Below, piece by piece: positions 40,805 through 49,826 of a stretch of DNA of 64,000 bases (the first letter of the stretch is position 1; the number at the start of each line of letters is the position of its first letter). The stretch comes from Knufia peltigerae (lineage: Eukaryota; Ascomycota; Eurotiomycetes; Chaetothyriales; Trichomeriaceae): contig JAPDRN010000056.1 in NCBI GenBank assembly GCA_030247855.1, forward strand, positions 1 through 64,000. Reading direction: 5' to 3'. The translations under genes were made by a program, and so were the position numbers. Under the pieces are notes generated by a model. It made no database searches. It saw only the letters and a list, made by a program, of their open reading frames with translations, and was not told where the DNA came from.

Positions 40805-42900
40805 TCGAAGAACACGCGCTGCACGGTTGCCGATGCGGCATCCAGCGAGAAATGCTCGGCCACGTTGGCCAGGCCAGCGGCGGCCAGCTGCTGCCAGAGA
40901 ACGGGGTCCTGGTACAGGCGGACCACCGCATCGGCAAAGCCCGCTGCATCGTCGGCCACCAGCACATCCTGGCCGGCACGCAGGTGCATGCCTTCCACCG
41001 CGCAGGTGGTGCCGACCACGGGCTGGCCATGAGCCATGCTCAGGTTGATCTTGCCCTTCACGCCGGCGCCGAAACGCAGCGGCGCGATAGCAATGCGGCC
41101 ACCGTCCATGTACGGAACAATGTCTTCAACGAAGCCATGCATCACTACGCCCGGCTGGGTAGCAGCCAGGGCAAGCAGCGTGTCCGGTGCGCCGGCACCG
41201 ATGCAATGCAGGTGCACCTGCGGCAGCGCAGCGCGGATGTGCGGGAATACGTCGCCGATGAACCACTCCATCGCGTCCAGGTTCGGCGGATGGCGGAAGC
41301 CGCCGACGAACACCAGGTCGTGGCGCTGCGCGAACGGCGCGCCCGCGCCTGCAACTTCATGCAGGTTGGAAATCAGCTCTACCCGCACCTGGGGTGCATC
41401 GGCCTGCAGTTGCTCGCGCTCGGCAGCGCTGACCAGTACGGTGATATCGCACTGGTCCATCACTGCCAGTTCGCTGGCGCGGGTGCGTTCGGCGTTGCGC
41501 AGCAGGCCAGCATCGCCCGCCACTTCCGCACCACGGCGTTCGCGCAGGTAGTGCAGGTCGACGGTGTCGAACACGGTGCGGGCCTGTGGTGCATAGCGTT
41601 TGAGCAGCGGCAGGCATTCGTTGGCGACGTGGTGGCGCACCATCATCACCACGTTGAAGCGGGCGCCGTGGCTGCGCAGCCAGCCTGCAACACCGTCCAG
41701 GAAGGGCGTGTACCAGACTTCCACGCCCATCCGCTGCAGGGCTTCGGTCGCCACGCCGCCGTGTTCGCGCCGGGTGGGCACGAACACCACGTGGGCGCCG
41801 CCCTGCAGCAGCAGGCGGATCAGGTTGACCTGCCGCAGGGAGCCGGAGTCGCGTTCCGGGCGCGGCACTTCCTCGTCGAGGATCAGCACCTGGCGACGGC
41901 CGCGCAGCAGCAGCGCCGGCGAGGGCACTTCGCCGACCTTCGGATGGGAGGCCAGTTCAGCGGCCCATCTGGCTGCGAAAATGCCCTGGTTGCGTACCTG
42001 ATAGGCCTTCACACCGCTGCCGGTATCGGTGCCGTTGCTGGTGCCTTCATCGTGGATCACCCGGCTGGCCGGCTGCACCAGCACGCGCAGGCCCTGTGCA
42101 CGCACGCGGAAAGCCAGGTCGGTGTCTTCGTAGTAGGCGGGCTTGTAGCGGGTATCGAAGCCGCCCAGTTGTTGCCACAGTGCGAGGGGCAGCATCAGCG
42201 CGGCGCCGGAGCAGTAGTCGACGTCGCGCAGGCTGGCGAAGCGGGGATCATCGGCCGCTTCGAAACGGCCGTAGCTCCAGCCACTGCCATCGCCGAAGAT
42301 CACCCCGCCCGATTCCTGCAGGCGGCCGTCGGGGTACAGCAGCTGGCTGCCGACCAGGCCGGCATCGGCGACGGTCGCAAAGGTGTCCAGCAATGCCTCC
42401 AGCCAGCCCGGCTGCGGCACCGTATCGTTGTTGAGCAGCACCACGTAACGACCGCGCGTGCGCGACACGCCGTCGTTGCAGGCCTCGATGAAGCCACCGT
42501 TGCGCTCGCGCACTTCGTAGCGCAGGCCGCTGATCTGCGGCATCCACTGCGCCGTTGCGTCGCTGCTGCCGTCGTCCACCACGAGGATCTCGCAGGCCAC
42601 CGACGGCGGGTGCGCGGCCAGGGCGCGCAGGCAGGCCAGGGTATGGTCGACGTGGTTGTAGACCGGAATGACGATGCTGACGTCCGGCGTATCGCTGGTG
42701 GGCACCGCGAAGGGAGCGAACGGCTGTGCCGGTGGCAGGTACAGCGGTTTGCGCGGTGCTGGAACGGCGCGCTGGGTGTGCACCCGGACCCGCTGCCAGG
42801 TGGCCCGCCAGCCGCGGGTACGCAGGCTGGCCAGGCTGCGGCGGGCCAGCCCGGTCAGGCGATTGATCAGGTAGCGGATTTCGGCCAGGGACATCGCCAT
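40801..42900 (-). CDS. Two-domain glycosyltransferase (GT2 plus GT4-like)
   Basis: A 699-residue cytoplasmic enzyme. The N-terminal domain (about residues 70-320) is a GT2 fold (DVSIVIPVYNHVDHTLACL, VVDDGSSDATAQWM) with the acidic metal motif NND (VVLLNNDTVPQPGWLEALLD). The C-terminal domain (about 340-699) resembles GT4/GT1 enzymes (DLVFVGGFRHPPNLDAMEWF, APLRFGAGVKGKINLSMAHG). Such fusions usually build surface polysaccharide, but no polysaccharide cluster adjoins it; acceptor and donor are unknown. A basic N-terminus (ARRSLASLRTRGWRATWQR) may touch the membrane. Confidence 0.88.
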   Translation of the reverse strand: MAMSLAEIRYLINRLTGLARRSLASLRTRGWRATWQRVRVHTQRAVPAPRKPLYLPPAQPFAPFAVPTSDTPDVSIVIPVYNHVDHTLACLRALAAHPPSVACEILVVDDGSSDATAQWMPQISGLRYEVRERNGGFIEACNDGVSRTRGRYVVLLNNDTVPQPGWLEALLDTFATVADAGLVGSQLLYPDGRLQESGGVIFGDGSGWSYGRFEAADDPRFASLRDVDYCSGAALMLPLALWQQLGGFDTRYKPAYYEDTDLAFRVRAQGLRVLVQPASRVIHDEGTSNGTDTGSGVKAYQVRNQGIFAARWAAELASHPKVGEVPSPALLLRGRRQVLILDEEVPRPERDSGSLRQVNLIRLLLQGGAHVVFVPTRREHGGVATEALQRMGVEVWYTPFLDGVAGWLRSHGARFNVVMMVRHHVANECLPLLKRYAPQARTVFDTVDLHYLRERRGAEVAGDAGLLRNAERTRASELAVMDQCDITVLVSAAEREQLQADAPQVRVELISNLHEVAGAGAPFAQRHDLVFVGGFRHPPNLDAMEWFIGDVFPHIRAALPQVHLHCIGAGAPDTLLALAATQPGVVMHGFVEDIVPYMDGGRIAIAPLRFGAGVKGKINLSMAHGQPVVGTTCAVEGMHLRAGQDVLVADDAAGFADAVVRLYQDPVLWQQLAAAGLANVAEHFSLDAASATVQRVFFD

Positions 42901-42995
42901 CCGGTTGCAACTCCAGCTTAAGCAGGGGGGCCGGGAGAATTCGCCTGCCGCAGCGGCTGGGGTAGACTCGCCAGACCCTACATTGTCGCATTCCC

Positions 42996-45434
42996 GTGCC
43001 CCGACGCTACGATTCAGACGATATCGACGATTTCGACGACGACCAGCAGGACACCGGTCCGCTCTGGCGGCGCCGGCTGATCACCTGGAGCATGGCGGCG
43101 GTCGCGTTGGGATTGGGTTTCCTGATCCCCTATACGCTGTACCTGAACCAACAGGTGACGCAACGTTTCGGTGAACTGCGCTGGCAGATCCCGACGCGCG
43201 TCTATGCACGCCCGCTGGTGCTGTTGCCCGGCAAGGCGATGGATGCGGCGACCCTGAAGACCGAACTGGCCGCCTCGGCCTATCGCGATGATGGCCAGGG
43301 CAAGGAACCGGCAACCTATGCGGTGCAGGGCGGGCGCTTCGTCATCTCCAGCCGTGGCTACAACGATGTTGATGGCCAGGTCGCGGCGCGTCGGGTCGAG
43401 CTGTCGCTGTCCGGCGGCAGCATCGCATCGTTGCGTGACGCCGACAGCCGCAAGGCGCTGAAGGCAGCCCGCATGGATCCTGCGCGCATCGCCACGCTGT
43501 ATGGGCAGAAGCAGGAAGAGCGCCGCCTGATCCGCATGAACGAGGCCCCGGACCTGTTGGTCACTGGTCTGCAGGCGGTCGAGGACAAGGACTTCAACCG
43601 CCATCACGGCATCGATCTGTCCGGTATCGCGCGCGCGGTCTGGGTGACCGTCCGCTCCGGTGGGCAGAGCCGCCAGGGCGCTTCCACCCTGACCCAGCAG
43701 CTGGCCCGCAGTGGCCTGTTGGGTATCGGCAAGGAACAGACCTATACCCGCAAGTTCAACGAAGTGCTCTATGCGTTGATCATGGAAGCGCGCTATGACA
43801 AGCGCACCATCTTCGAGGCCTACCTCAACCAGGTGTATCTGGGCCAGCGCGGCAGCCAGGCGATCCACGGCATGTCCTCTGGTGCCGAGTTCTGGTTCGG
43901 CCGTGATCTCTCCTCGCTGGAAACCGAGCAGATCGCGCTGTTGATCGGCCTGGTCAAGGGGCCGTCCTACTACGATCCGCGGCGCAATCCCGAGCGCGCG
44001 CTGGACCGTCGCAACTTCGTGCTGGGCAAACTGCACGAGGCGACCCTGATCGATGATGCCGAGTACCAGCGTGCGTTGAAGGCGCCGCTGGGCGTGCCCA
44101 AGACCCCGGGCCTGGTGGCAGCCAACCGCTTCCCGGCCTACGTCGACCTGGTGCGTCGCCAGCTTGCCCACGACTATCCGGAATCGGCCCTGCAGGGCGC
44201 CGGCCTGAGCGTGATGAGCGGCATGTCGCCGTCCGCGCAGGCCTATGCCGAAGGTGCGGTCACGCGCACCATCAAGTCGCTGGAAAGCAAGCGTCGCCCC
44301 GAGCTGCAGGCCGGCCTGGTGATGACCGACGTGCACAACGGCGACGTGGTGGCGGTGATCGGCAGCCGCGACGTGTCCGAGGTCGGCTTCAACCGCGCCA
44401 TCGAGGCGCAGCGCCCGGTCGGTTCGCTGCTCAAGCCGTTCGTGTACCTGCTGGCACTGGCGCAGCCGGAACGCTATTCGCTGGCCAGCTGGGTCGACGA
44501 TTCACCGGTGACCGTGCAGCTTGGCCGCGGCCGCAACTGGAACCCAGGCAATGCGGACAACCGCAGCCATGGCACCGTGCGCCTGATCGACGCGCTGGCC
44601 CATTCCTACAACCAGGCCACGGTACGCGTGGGCATGCAGGTCGGCCCGGAGCGGGTGACCCAGCTGATCCATGTGCTGGCCGGCATCAAGGCCGAACCCA
44701 ATCCGGCGGTGATCCTCGGCTCGACCGACCAGAGCCCGTACGCGATGGCGCAGCTGTACCAGTTCCTGGCATCGGGCGGCGAGATCCAGCCGCTGCACGC
44801 GGTGCGTGGCGTCCTTGATCCGCAGGGCAAGCTGCTCAAGCGCTACGACAAGACCCCGGCACCGGCACAGGAAGGTGACTCGATTGCCGCCAACCTGATC
44901 AGCATCGGCCTGCAGCAGGTGGTGGCCAGTGGTACCGCGCAACGCTTGAATGCCGATGGCCTGGGCCGCCTGCAGCCGGCCGGCAAGACCGGCACCACCA
45001 ACGATGGCCGCGACAGCTGGTATGCCGGTTACACCGGCGATCATCTGGCGGTGATCTGGATGGGCAACGACCAGAACGAACAGGCCGGTCTGTACGGCGC
45101 CACCGGCGCGATGCGGGTGTGGTCGGGCATCTTCCAGCGCCTGCCGACGGCGCCGTTGAAGGTCAGCAACAAGGGCCTCGATTGGCAGCCGGTTGCCGCT
45201 ACGGGTACCAACAGCACCGATGAAGGCTGCCCGGGCGCGAGGCGATTCCCGTTCGTGGTGGGTTATGCGCCTGCGTATGAACCGTGTGCACCGGCGCCCT
45301 TGCCGGACGCGCAGGGCGGTGCGGAAGGCGAGGGCGGCGGCTGGCGCAGCTGGTTCGGCCTTGACCGTAAACCGGAACCCGCCGCTGAACCTGCCGCCGC
45401 ACCCGCTGCAGCGACTCCTCCTCCAAGCCGATGA
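42996..45434 (+). CDS. mrcB: Penicillin-binding protein 1B
   Basis: A bifunctional class A PBP of 812 residues that polymerises and cross-links peptidoglycan. It starts at GTG 42996. An acidic cytoplasmic tail (YDSDDIDDFDDDQQD) precedes the membrane helix near residues 30-50. A UB2H-like domain follows. The glycosyltransferase shows EDKDFNRHHGID and RQGASTLTQQLARSG. The transpeptidase shows SLLK (active Ser), SYN and KTGTT. The partner lipoprotein-like gene overlaps its 3' end by 4 bp. CpoB, a known PBP1B partner, is encoded at 14428. Confidence 0.95.
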   Translation: MPRRYDSDDIDDFDDDQQDTGPLWRRRLITWSMAAVALGLGFLIPYTLYLNQQVTQRFGELRWQIPTRVYARPLVLLPGKAMDAATLKTELAASAYRDDGQGKEPATYAVQGGRFVISSRGYNDVDGQVAARRVELSLSGGSIASLRDADSRKALKAARMDPARIATLYGQKQEERRLIRMNEAPDLLVTGLQAVEDKDFNRHHGIDLSGIARAVWVTVRSGGQSRQGASTLTQQLARSGLLGIGKEQTYTRKFNEVLYALIMEARYDKRTIFEAYLNQVYLGQRGSQAIHGMSSGAEFWFGRDLSSLETEQIALLIGLVKGPSYYDPRRNPERALDRRNFVLGKLHEATLIDDAEYQRALKAPLGVPKTPGLVAANRFPAYVDLVRRQLAHDYPESALQGAGLSVMSGMSPSAQAYAEGAVTRTIKSLESKRRPELQAGLVMTDVHNGDVVAVIGSRDVSEVGFNRAIEAQRPVGSLLKPFVYLLALAQPERYSLASWVDDSPVTVQLGRGRNWNPGNADNRSHGTVRLIDALAHSYNQATVRVGMQVGPERVTQLIHVLAGIKAEPNPAVILGSTDQSPYAMAQLYQFLASGGEIQPLHAVRGVLDPQGKLLKRYDKTPAPAQEGDSIAANLISIGLQQVVASGTAQRLNADGLGRLQPAGKTGTTNDGRDSWYAGYTGDHLAVIWMGNDQNEQAGLYGATGAMRVWSGIFQRLPTAPLKVSNKGLDWQPVAATGTNSTDEGCPGARRFPFVVGYAPAYEPCAPAPLPDAQGGAEGEGGGWRSWFGLDRKPEPAAEPAAAPAAATPPPSR

Positions 45435-45967
45435 TGCCGATGACTATCCGTTCGCTGTTCCAGCCCCTGGTCCTGAGTGGCCTCGCCCTGGCCTTGGCGG
45501 CCTGCGTGAGCAGCGCGCCGCAAGTGGTCAAGCCGGTGGACACCACCACGCCCGCACAGCGGCTGGCAGCCGTGGAAGCAGCCGCCGGCCCGGATGACAA
45601 GGAACTGTCGGTGCAGCCATTACGCGATTCGCAGGTCGAGGATCTGCGGCAGACGGCGCTGACCCAGCGCCGGGCCAACGACCTGGCGGGCGCGGCTGGC
45701 AGCCTGGACCAGGCGTTGCAGATCGTGGCCGGTGATCCGTCGGTACTGCAGGAACGCGCGGAACTGGCGCTGCTGCAGGGCAAGTGGGCAGAGGCGGAAA
45801 CGTTCGCGCGCAAGGCCGTTGACCTGGGTTCGAAGACGGGGCCGCTGTGCCGCCGGCACTGGGCGACGATCGAGCAGGCGCGGCTGGCGCGGGGCGAGAA
45901 GGAGAATGCGGTGTCCGCGCATGCGCAGATTGAAGGTTGCACGGTGCCGGGGATCAAGCGCTACTGA
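45431..45967 (+). CDS. TPR-containing lipoprotein downstream of PBP1B
   Basis: A 178-residue lipoprotein. The signal peptide ends in the lipobox LAAC (Cys near residue 25). TPR-like helices follow (TALTQRRANDLAGAAGSLDQAL, ERAELALLQGKWAEAETFARKAV). Its ATG overlaps the mrcB stop codon (ATGA), which implies translational coupling. It may therefore be an outer-membrane activator of PBP1B, like LpoB in E. coli in role but not in sequence. That is inference from position only. Three more ATG/Met codons near the start (MMPM) leave the exact start open by a few residues. Confidence 0.82.
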   Translation: MMPMTIRSLFQPLVLSGLALALAACVSSAPQVVKPVDTTTPAQRLAAVEAAAGPDDKELSVQPLRDSQVEDLRQTALTQRRANDLAGAAGSLDQALQIVAGDPSVLQERAELALLQGKWAEAETFARKAVDLGSKTGPLCRRHWATIEQARLARGEKENAVSAHAQIEGCTVPGIKRY

Positions 45968-46031
45968 GGTATTCCCCTCCATCGGGCGCTGCCCCCTCTG
46001 CGGCGGGCGGGCTGATGGTCTGATGCGGGTT

Positions 46032-46135
46032 GGCCGGGTGGATGGACTGGGCAGGGGGCGCTGCAAGTACGTCCCTGTAAGCTCGGTCGCCGCATCCATG
46101 CGGCTCACGCCCCGGCCCAGCCCATCCACCCGGCC
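46032..46135 (+). repeat. Long palindrome P3 (variable arms, conserved core)
   Basis: Arms 46032-46056 (begins GGCCGGGTGGATGGACTGGG) and 46111-46135, two mismatches in 25. The core holds GCTGCAAGTACGTCCCTGTA and the inner hairpin CCGCAT/ATGCGG. CGGACAGTTTCC follows directly, as after P5. Confidence 0.85.
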
Positions 46136-46213
46136 ACGGACAGTTTCCTGCGGCCGCCGCAGGCAAGAACAAAATCAAACTCAAACGCGGGTCGCGCGCT
46201 GCGCGCACTCGCT

Positions 46214-46254
46214 GAGGGGTCGGAGCCGTTTTCCGCAGGAAAACGGCTCCGACC
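46214..46254. repeat. 41-bp palindrome (family member 3)
   Basis: A near-perfect inverted repeat with arms starting GGGGTCGGAGCCGTTTTCC, between P3 and P4. Confidence 0.9.
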
Positions 46255-46324
46255 CCTTCTACTTTCCCCGTTACACCAACCGCTTTTGCTCCGCCTCTGC
46301 CTCCCGTCACCGGGAAACTGTCGA

Positions 46325-46429
46325 GGGTGGGTGGGGCAGGGAAGGCAGGACCGTTGGCGCCACGGATGGCGCCATCGAGCCCCATGGATGGGTTTACGGC
46401 GTGTCCTGCCTGCCCTGCCCCACCCACCC
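46325..46429 (-). repeat. Long palindrome P4 (variable arms, conserved core)
   Basis: Arms 46325-46351 (begins GGGTGGGTGGGGCAGGG) and 46403-46429, one mismatch in 27. The core is in reverse orientation to P3. Its left flank carries GTCACCGGGAAACTGTCG, the mirror of the sequence after P1. A TTGC-rich run and a GCCGGGC/GCCCGGC hairpin lead up to the helicase gene. Confidence 0.85.
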
Positions 46430-46546
46430 CAGCACGTAGCAACCCAGAGCCATGAACAAACGCTGTTGCCGATGCCGTTGCTGTTGCCTGTGCCCCGGCC
46501 TGAAACGGGTGCCGGGCAGCGCCCGGCCGGGTATCCTTTCCATCTG

Positions 46547-48595
46547 ATGTCCGACCTTGTCCATGCCAGCCGCGAAGCCCTCAGCGAAGGCGGCGCGCTC
46601 GCCTCCCATCTGGATGCGTTCGTTCCGCGTCCTGCGCAGCTGCGCCTGACCGAGGCCATTGCCGCGTCAATGCAGCAGCGCGACCTGCTACTCGCCGAGG
46701 CCGGTACCGGCACCGGCAAGACCTTTGCCTATCTGGTGCCGGTGCTGCTGTCCGGAATGCGCACCATCATTTCCACCGGTACCCGCGCGCTGCAGGACCA
46801 GCTCTATCACCGTGACCTGCCGCGCGTGCGCCAGGCGCTGGGCGTCGGACTGCGCAGCGCGTTGCTGAAGGGACGCAGCAACTACCTGTGCCGCTATCGC
46901 CTGCAGCAGGCACGCGGCGAGCCGCGCTTTTCCAGCCCCGAACAGGCGGCGCAGTTCCAGCGCATCCTGGCCTGGTCCGGGCGCTCGGATTCGGGCGATA
47001 TCGCTGAACTCGATGGCTTGGCCGATGACTCGCCGCTGCTGCCGATGGTCACCTCTACCGTCGACAACTGCTTGGGCAACGAGTGTCCCTTCTGGGATGA
47101 CTGCTTCGTCGTGCGTGCTCGCCAGCGTGCTCAGGCCGCCGACCTGGTCGTGGTCAACCACCACCTGCTGCTCGCCGATCTCGCGCTGAAGCAGGAGGGC
47201 TTCGGCGAACTGCTGCCGGGTGCGCAGGCCTTCGTCATCGACGAGGCCCATCAGTTGCCCGAGCTGGCCGCGCAGTTCTTCGGTGAGGGCTTCGGCATGC
47301 GCCCCTGGCAGGAGCTGGGCCGTGACTGTCTGGTTGAAGCGCGCGGCGTGGGTGGCGTGCAGTCGGCATTGCAGGAACCGGTCGATCATCTGCAGCAGGC
47401 CTTGTCTGCGCTGCGTGCTGCGATGGAAGGCTTGCCCGCGCGCGGTACGCAGTGGCGGGCGTTGGCGATGCCGCAGGTACGCGAAGGTTTCGATGCGGTG
47501 ATGTCCCGTCTGGTGGTGCTGGAGCAGGCATTGCAGCCGTTGCGTGAAGCCGCTGCCGGCCTGGATGCCTGCCATGCGCGCGCGCGTGAGGCGATCTCGC
47601 GGCTGGGCCGTTGGCTGGGCGATGAAGAACCCGCGCTCGACTTCGATGCCGATCCCGCCGAAGCGACCGCCACCGCCGGCGATGTGCTCTGGTACGAGTT
47701 GACCCCGCGCGGTTTCCGCTGCCAGCGCACGCCGATGGATGTGTCCGCGCCGCTGCGCGAGCATCGCGAGCGCAGCCATGCCGCCTGGATTTTCACCTCG
47801 GCCACGCTGACCGTTGGCGGTGGCTTCGAGCACATCGCCACGCGCCTGGGCCTGGACGATCCACAGACGCTGGTACAGCCCAGCCCGTTCAACTGGCCCG
47901 AGCAGGCACTGTGCTACCTGCCTGAAGGCTTGCCCGATCCGGCTGCACGCGGTTTCGGAACCGCACTGATCCAGGTGTTGCGCCCGGTGCTGCAGGCGTC
48001 GCAGGGCAGGGCGTTCCTGTTGTTCGCTTCGCATCGTGCGCTGCGCGAAGCAGCCGAGGCATTGCGTGATGGACCCTGGCCGCTGTTCGTGCAGGGCGAA
48101 GCGCCGCGCGCGACCCTGCTGCAGCGTTTCCGTGAATCCGGCAATGGCGTGCTGCTGGGGTCGGCCAGCTTCCGCGAGGGCGTGGATGTGGTCGGCGAGG
48201 CCTTGAGCGTGGTGGTGATCGACAAGCTGCCCTTCGCCACGCCCGATGATCCGGTGTATGAAGCGCGGTTGGAGGCAATCCGTACCCAGGGTGGCAATCC
48301 GTTCCGCGACGAGCAGTTGCCGCAGGCGGTCATTGCCCTGAAGCAGGGTGTCGGCCGCCTGATCCGCAGCGAGACCGACCGTGGCGTGCTGGTGCTGTGC
48401 GACCCGCGCCTGCTCAACCGGGGCTATGGCAAGGTCTTCCTGCAGTCGCTGCCGCCGTTCCGGCGAACCCGGGCACTGGCCGATGTGCAGGCCTTCTTTG
48501 CGCCACAATGGGCGCCCGTGGCAGATGCCGCAGCCCCGACCACCCCCGTGGCGGGCCCGGAGCCGGCTCCCGGTGCCACGTTCCCCCTGTTCTGA
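46547..48595 (+). CDS. yoaA: DinG/YoaA family ATP-dependent DNA helicase
   Basis: A 682-residue iron-sulfur superfamily 2 helicase (XPD-like). The start MSDLVHASREALSEGG at 46547 is chosen because the longer open frame runs through palindrome P4. Walker A is EAGTGTGKTFAYLVP and the DEAH motif VIDEAHQLPEL. Four Cys for a 4Fe-4S cluster are present (NYLC, DNC, NEC and DDC, about residues 110-190). The C-terminal ATPase half has SASFREGVDVVGE and QGVGRLIRSETDRG. It most resembles YoaA, which works in DNA damage tolerance. The tsaB gene starts 9 bp downstream. Confidence 0.92.
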   Translation: MSDLVHASREALSEGGALASHLDAFVPRPAQLRLTEAIAASMQQRDLLLAEAGTGTGKTFAYLVPVLLSGMRTIISTGTRALQDQLYHRDLPRVRQALGVGLRSALLKGRSNYLCRYRLQQARGEPRFSSPEQAAQFQRILAWSGRSDSGDIAELDGLADDSPLLPMVTSTVDNCLGNECPFWDDCFVVRARQRAQAADLVVVNHHLLLADLALKQEGFGELLPGAQAFVIDEAHQLPELAAQFFGEGFGMRPWQELGRDCLVEARGVGGVQSALQEPVDHLQQALSALRAAMEGLPARGTQWRALAMPQVREGFDAVMSRLVVLEQALQPLREAAAGLDACHARAREAISRLGRWLGDEEPALDFDADPAEATATAGDVLWYELTPRGFRCQRTPMDVSAPLREHRERSHAAWIFTSATLTVGGGFEHIATRLGLDDPQTLVQPSPFNWPEQALCYLPEGLPDPAARGFGTALIQVLRPVLQASQGRAFLLFASHRALREAAEALRDGPWPLFVQGEAPRATLLQRFRESGNGVLLGSASFREGVDVVGEALSVVVIDKLPFATPDDPVYEARLEAIRTQGGNPFRDEQLPQAVIALKQGVGRLIRSETDRGVLVLCDPRLLNRGYGKVFLQSLPPFRRTRALADVQAFFAPQWAPVADAAAPTTPVAGPEPAPGATFPLF

Positions 48596-48604
48596 CCCGA
48601 TCCG

Positions 48605-49318
48605 ATGAAACTGCTCGCCTTTGAAACCGCCACCGAAGCCTGTTCCGTAGCCCTGCATGTCGATGGGCAGGTACTGGAACGCTTCGAGATCGCTCCCCGC
48701 CGGCATGCCGAACTGAGTCTGCCGTGGGCGGAAGAGTTGCTGGCCGAGGCCGGCATCAGCCGCCGCCAGCTGGACGGCATCGCGCTCAGTCGCGGCCCCG
48801 GTGCGTTCACCGGTGTGCGCCTGGCGATCGCCTTGGCGCAGGGCATCGCGCTGGCGCTGGATCGTCCGTTGCTGCCGGTGTCGACGCTGCAGGTGCTGGC
48901 ACTGCGCGCGCCGACGGAAGAGAAACAGATCCTGTCGGCGATCGATGCGCGGATGGGCGAGTTGTACGTGGCACGCTTCGAACGCGTGGATGGACTGCCG
49001 GTGGCGCGTGACGCCGAGCGCGTGTGCGTACCGACGGCGGTGTCGTTGCCGGAAGATGCATCCGTCTACGGCGTTGGCACTGGTTTTGCCGCCGCTGAGG
49101 GCGCATTGGTCGCGCAGCTGGGTGCGGGTCTGCGCCGCTTCGATGCGACGGCGCTGCCGCACGCGGCAGATGTGCTGGCACTGGCGGTACCGGCGTTCGC
49201 TCGCGGCGAAGGCATCGTAGCGGAGAAGGTCGAGCCGGCGTACCTGCGTGACAACGTGGCGCTGACGCTGGTCGAGCAACAGGCCGCGCGGGACGCCAAG
49301 GCGAAGGCCAACGGCTGA
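48605..49318 (+). CDS. tsaB: tRNA threonylcarbamoyladenosine modification protein TsaB
   Basis: A 237-residue partner of TsaD needed for the t6A37 modification of ANN-decoding tRNAs. The ASKHA-type fold opens with LLAFETATEACSVALHV. SRGPGAFTGVRLAIALAQGIAL follows, and an LSAIDARMGELYVARF block is typical of TsaB. TsaD, TsaC and TsaE are not in the window. The gene closely follows the helicase gene and is cotranscribed with it. A composite repeat region follows. Confidence 0.94.
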   Translation: MKLLAFETATEACSVALHVDGQVLERFEIAPRRHAELSLPWAEELLAEAGISRRQLDGIALSRGPGAFTGVRLAIALAQGIALALDRPLLPVSTLQVLALRAPTEEKQILSAIDARMGELYVARFERVDGLPVARDAERVCVPTAVSLPEDASVYGVGTGFAAAEGALVAQLGAGLRRFDATALPHAADVLALAVPAFARGEGIVAEKVEPAYLRDNVALTLVEQQAARDAKAKANG

Positions 49319-49363
49319 GCCCCTCGTGGTTTGGTTTGTCGCGTAGATCAAAAGCCGTGGGTT

Positions 49364-49468
49364 GGCCCGGGCGGGTGGGCTGCGCAGGGGACGCCGTGAA
49401 TACGTCCCTGTAGGCTCGGGCGCGCCATCCATGGCGCTTACGCCCCTGCGCAACCCACCCGCCCGGCC
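49364..49468 (+). repeat. Long palindrome P5 (variable arms, conserved core)
   Basis: Arm 49368-49390 (begins CGGGCGGGTGGGCTGCG) pairs with 49443-49465, one mismatch in 23. The core holds GCCGTGAATACGTCCCTGTA and the inner hairpin GCGCCAT/ATGGCGC (49422-49437). CGGACAGTTTCC follows. Confidence 0.85.
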
Positions 49469-49541
49469 ACGGACAGTTTCCGTGCGCGTCCGCCACGGAA
49501 AATCAAAAAAATCAAATTCAAAAGCCGGTCGCTTCGCTCAC

Positions 49542-49564
49542 ATCCACGCATGGCGTGGATCTAC
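49542..49564 (-). repeat. SMAG-type stem-loop (plus a partial copy)
   Basis: ATCCACGCATGGCGTGGAT then CTAC. A shorter related piece (GGCATGGCGTGGATAC) follows at about 49571-49586. Confidence 0.75.
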
Positions 49565-49649
49565 CGTGCAGGCATGGCGTGGATACGTCGTGTCGACCAA
49601 GGTCGACAGCTACCAACAGCGGGGCGACGATGCGCCGCGATCTGTCAGA

Positions 49650-49751
49650 GGTGGGGCGGTGTCGGGTGGCGGGGTATCCGCGGCATGGATGCCGCGGCTA
49701 AGCCTACAGGGATGTACTTGCGGCGTCCCCGCCGCCCGACACCGCCCCGCC
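49650..49751 (-). repeat. Long palindrome P6 (variable arms, conserved core)
   Basis: Arms 49650-49674 and 49727-49751 pair with two mismatches in 25. The core reverse-complements to GCCGCAAGTACATCCCTGTA plus the inner hairpin CCGCGGCAT/ATGCCGCGG, nearly identical to P1. A TTGC-containing run and a CGGGCC/GGCCCG hairpin lie between it and the TonB-like gene. Confidence 0.85.
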
Positions 49752-49826
49752 AAGCTTCAGTACACCGGCCGCCGCTTCTGCTGTTGCCTCGGCGGGTCCC
49801 CGGGCCGCAGGCCCGGGCAGAAACCC

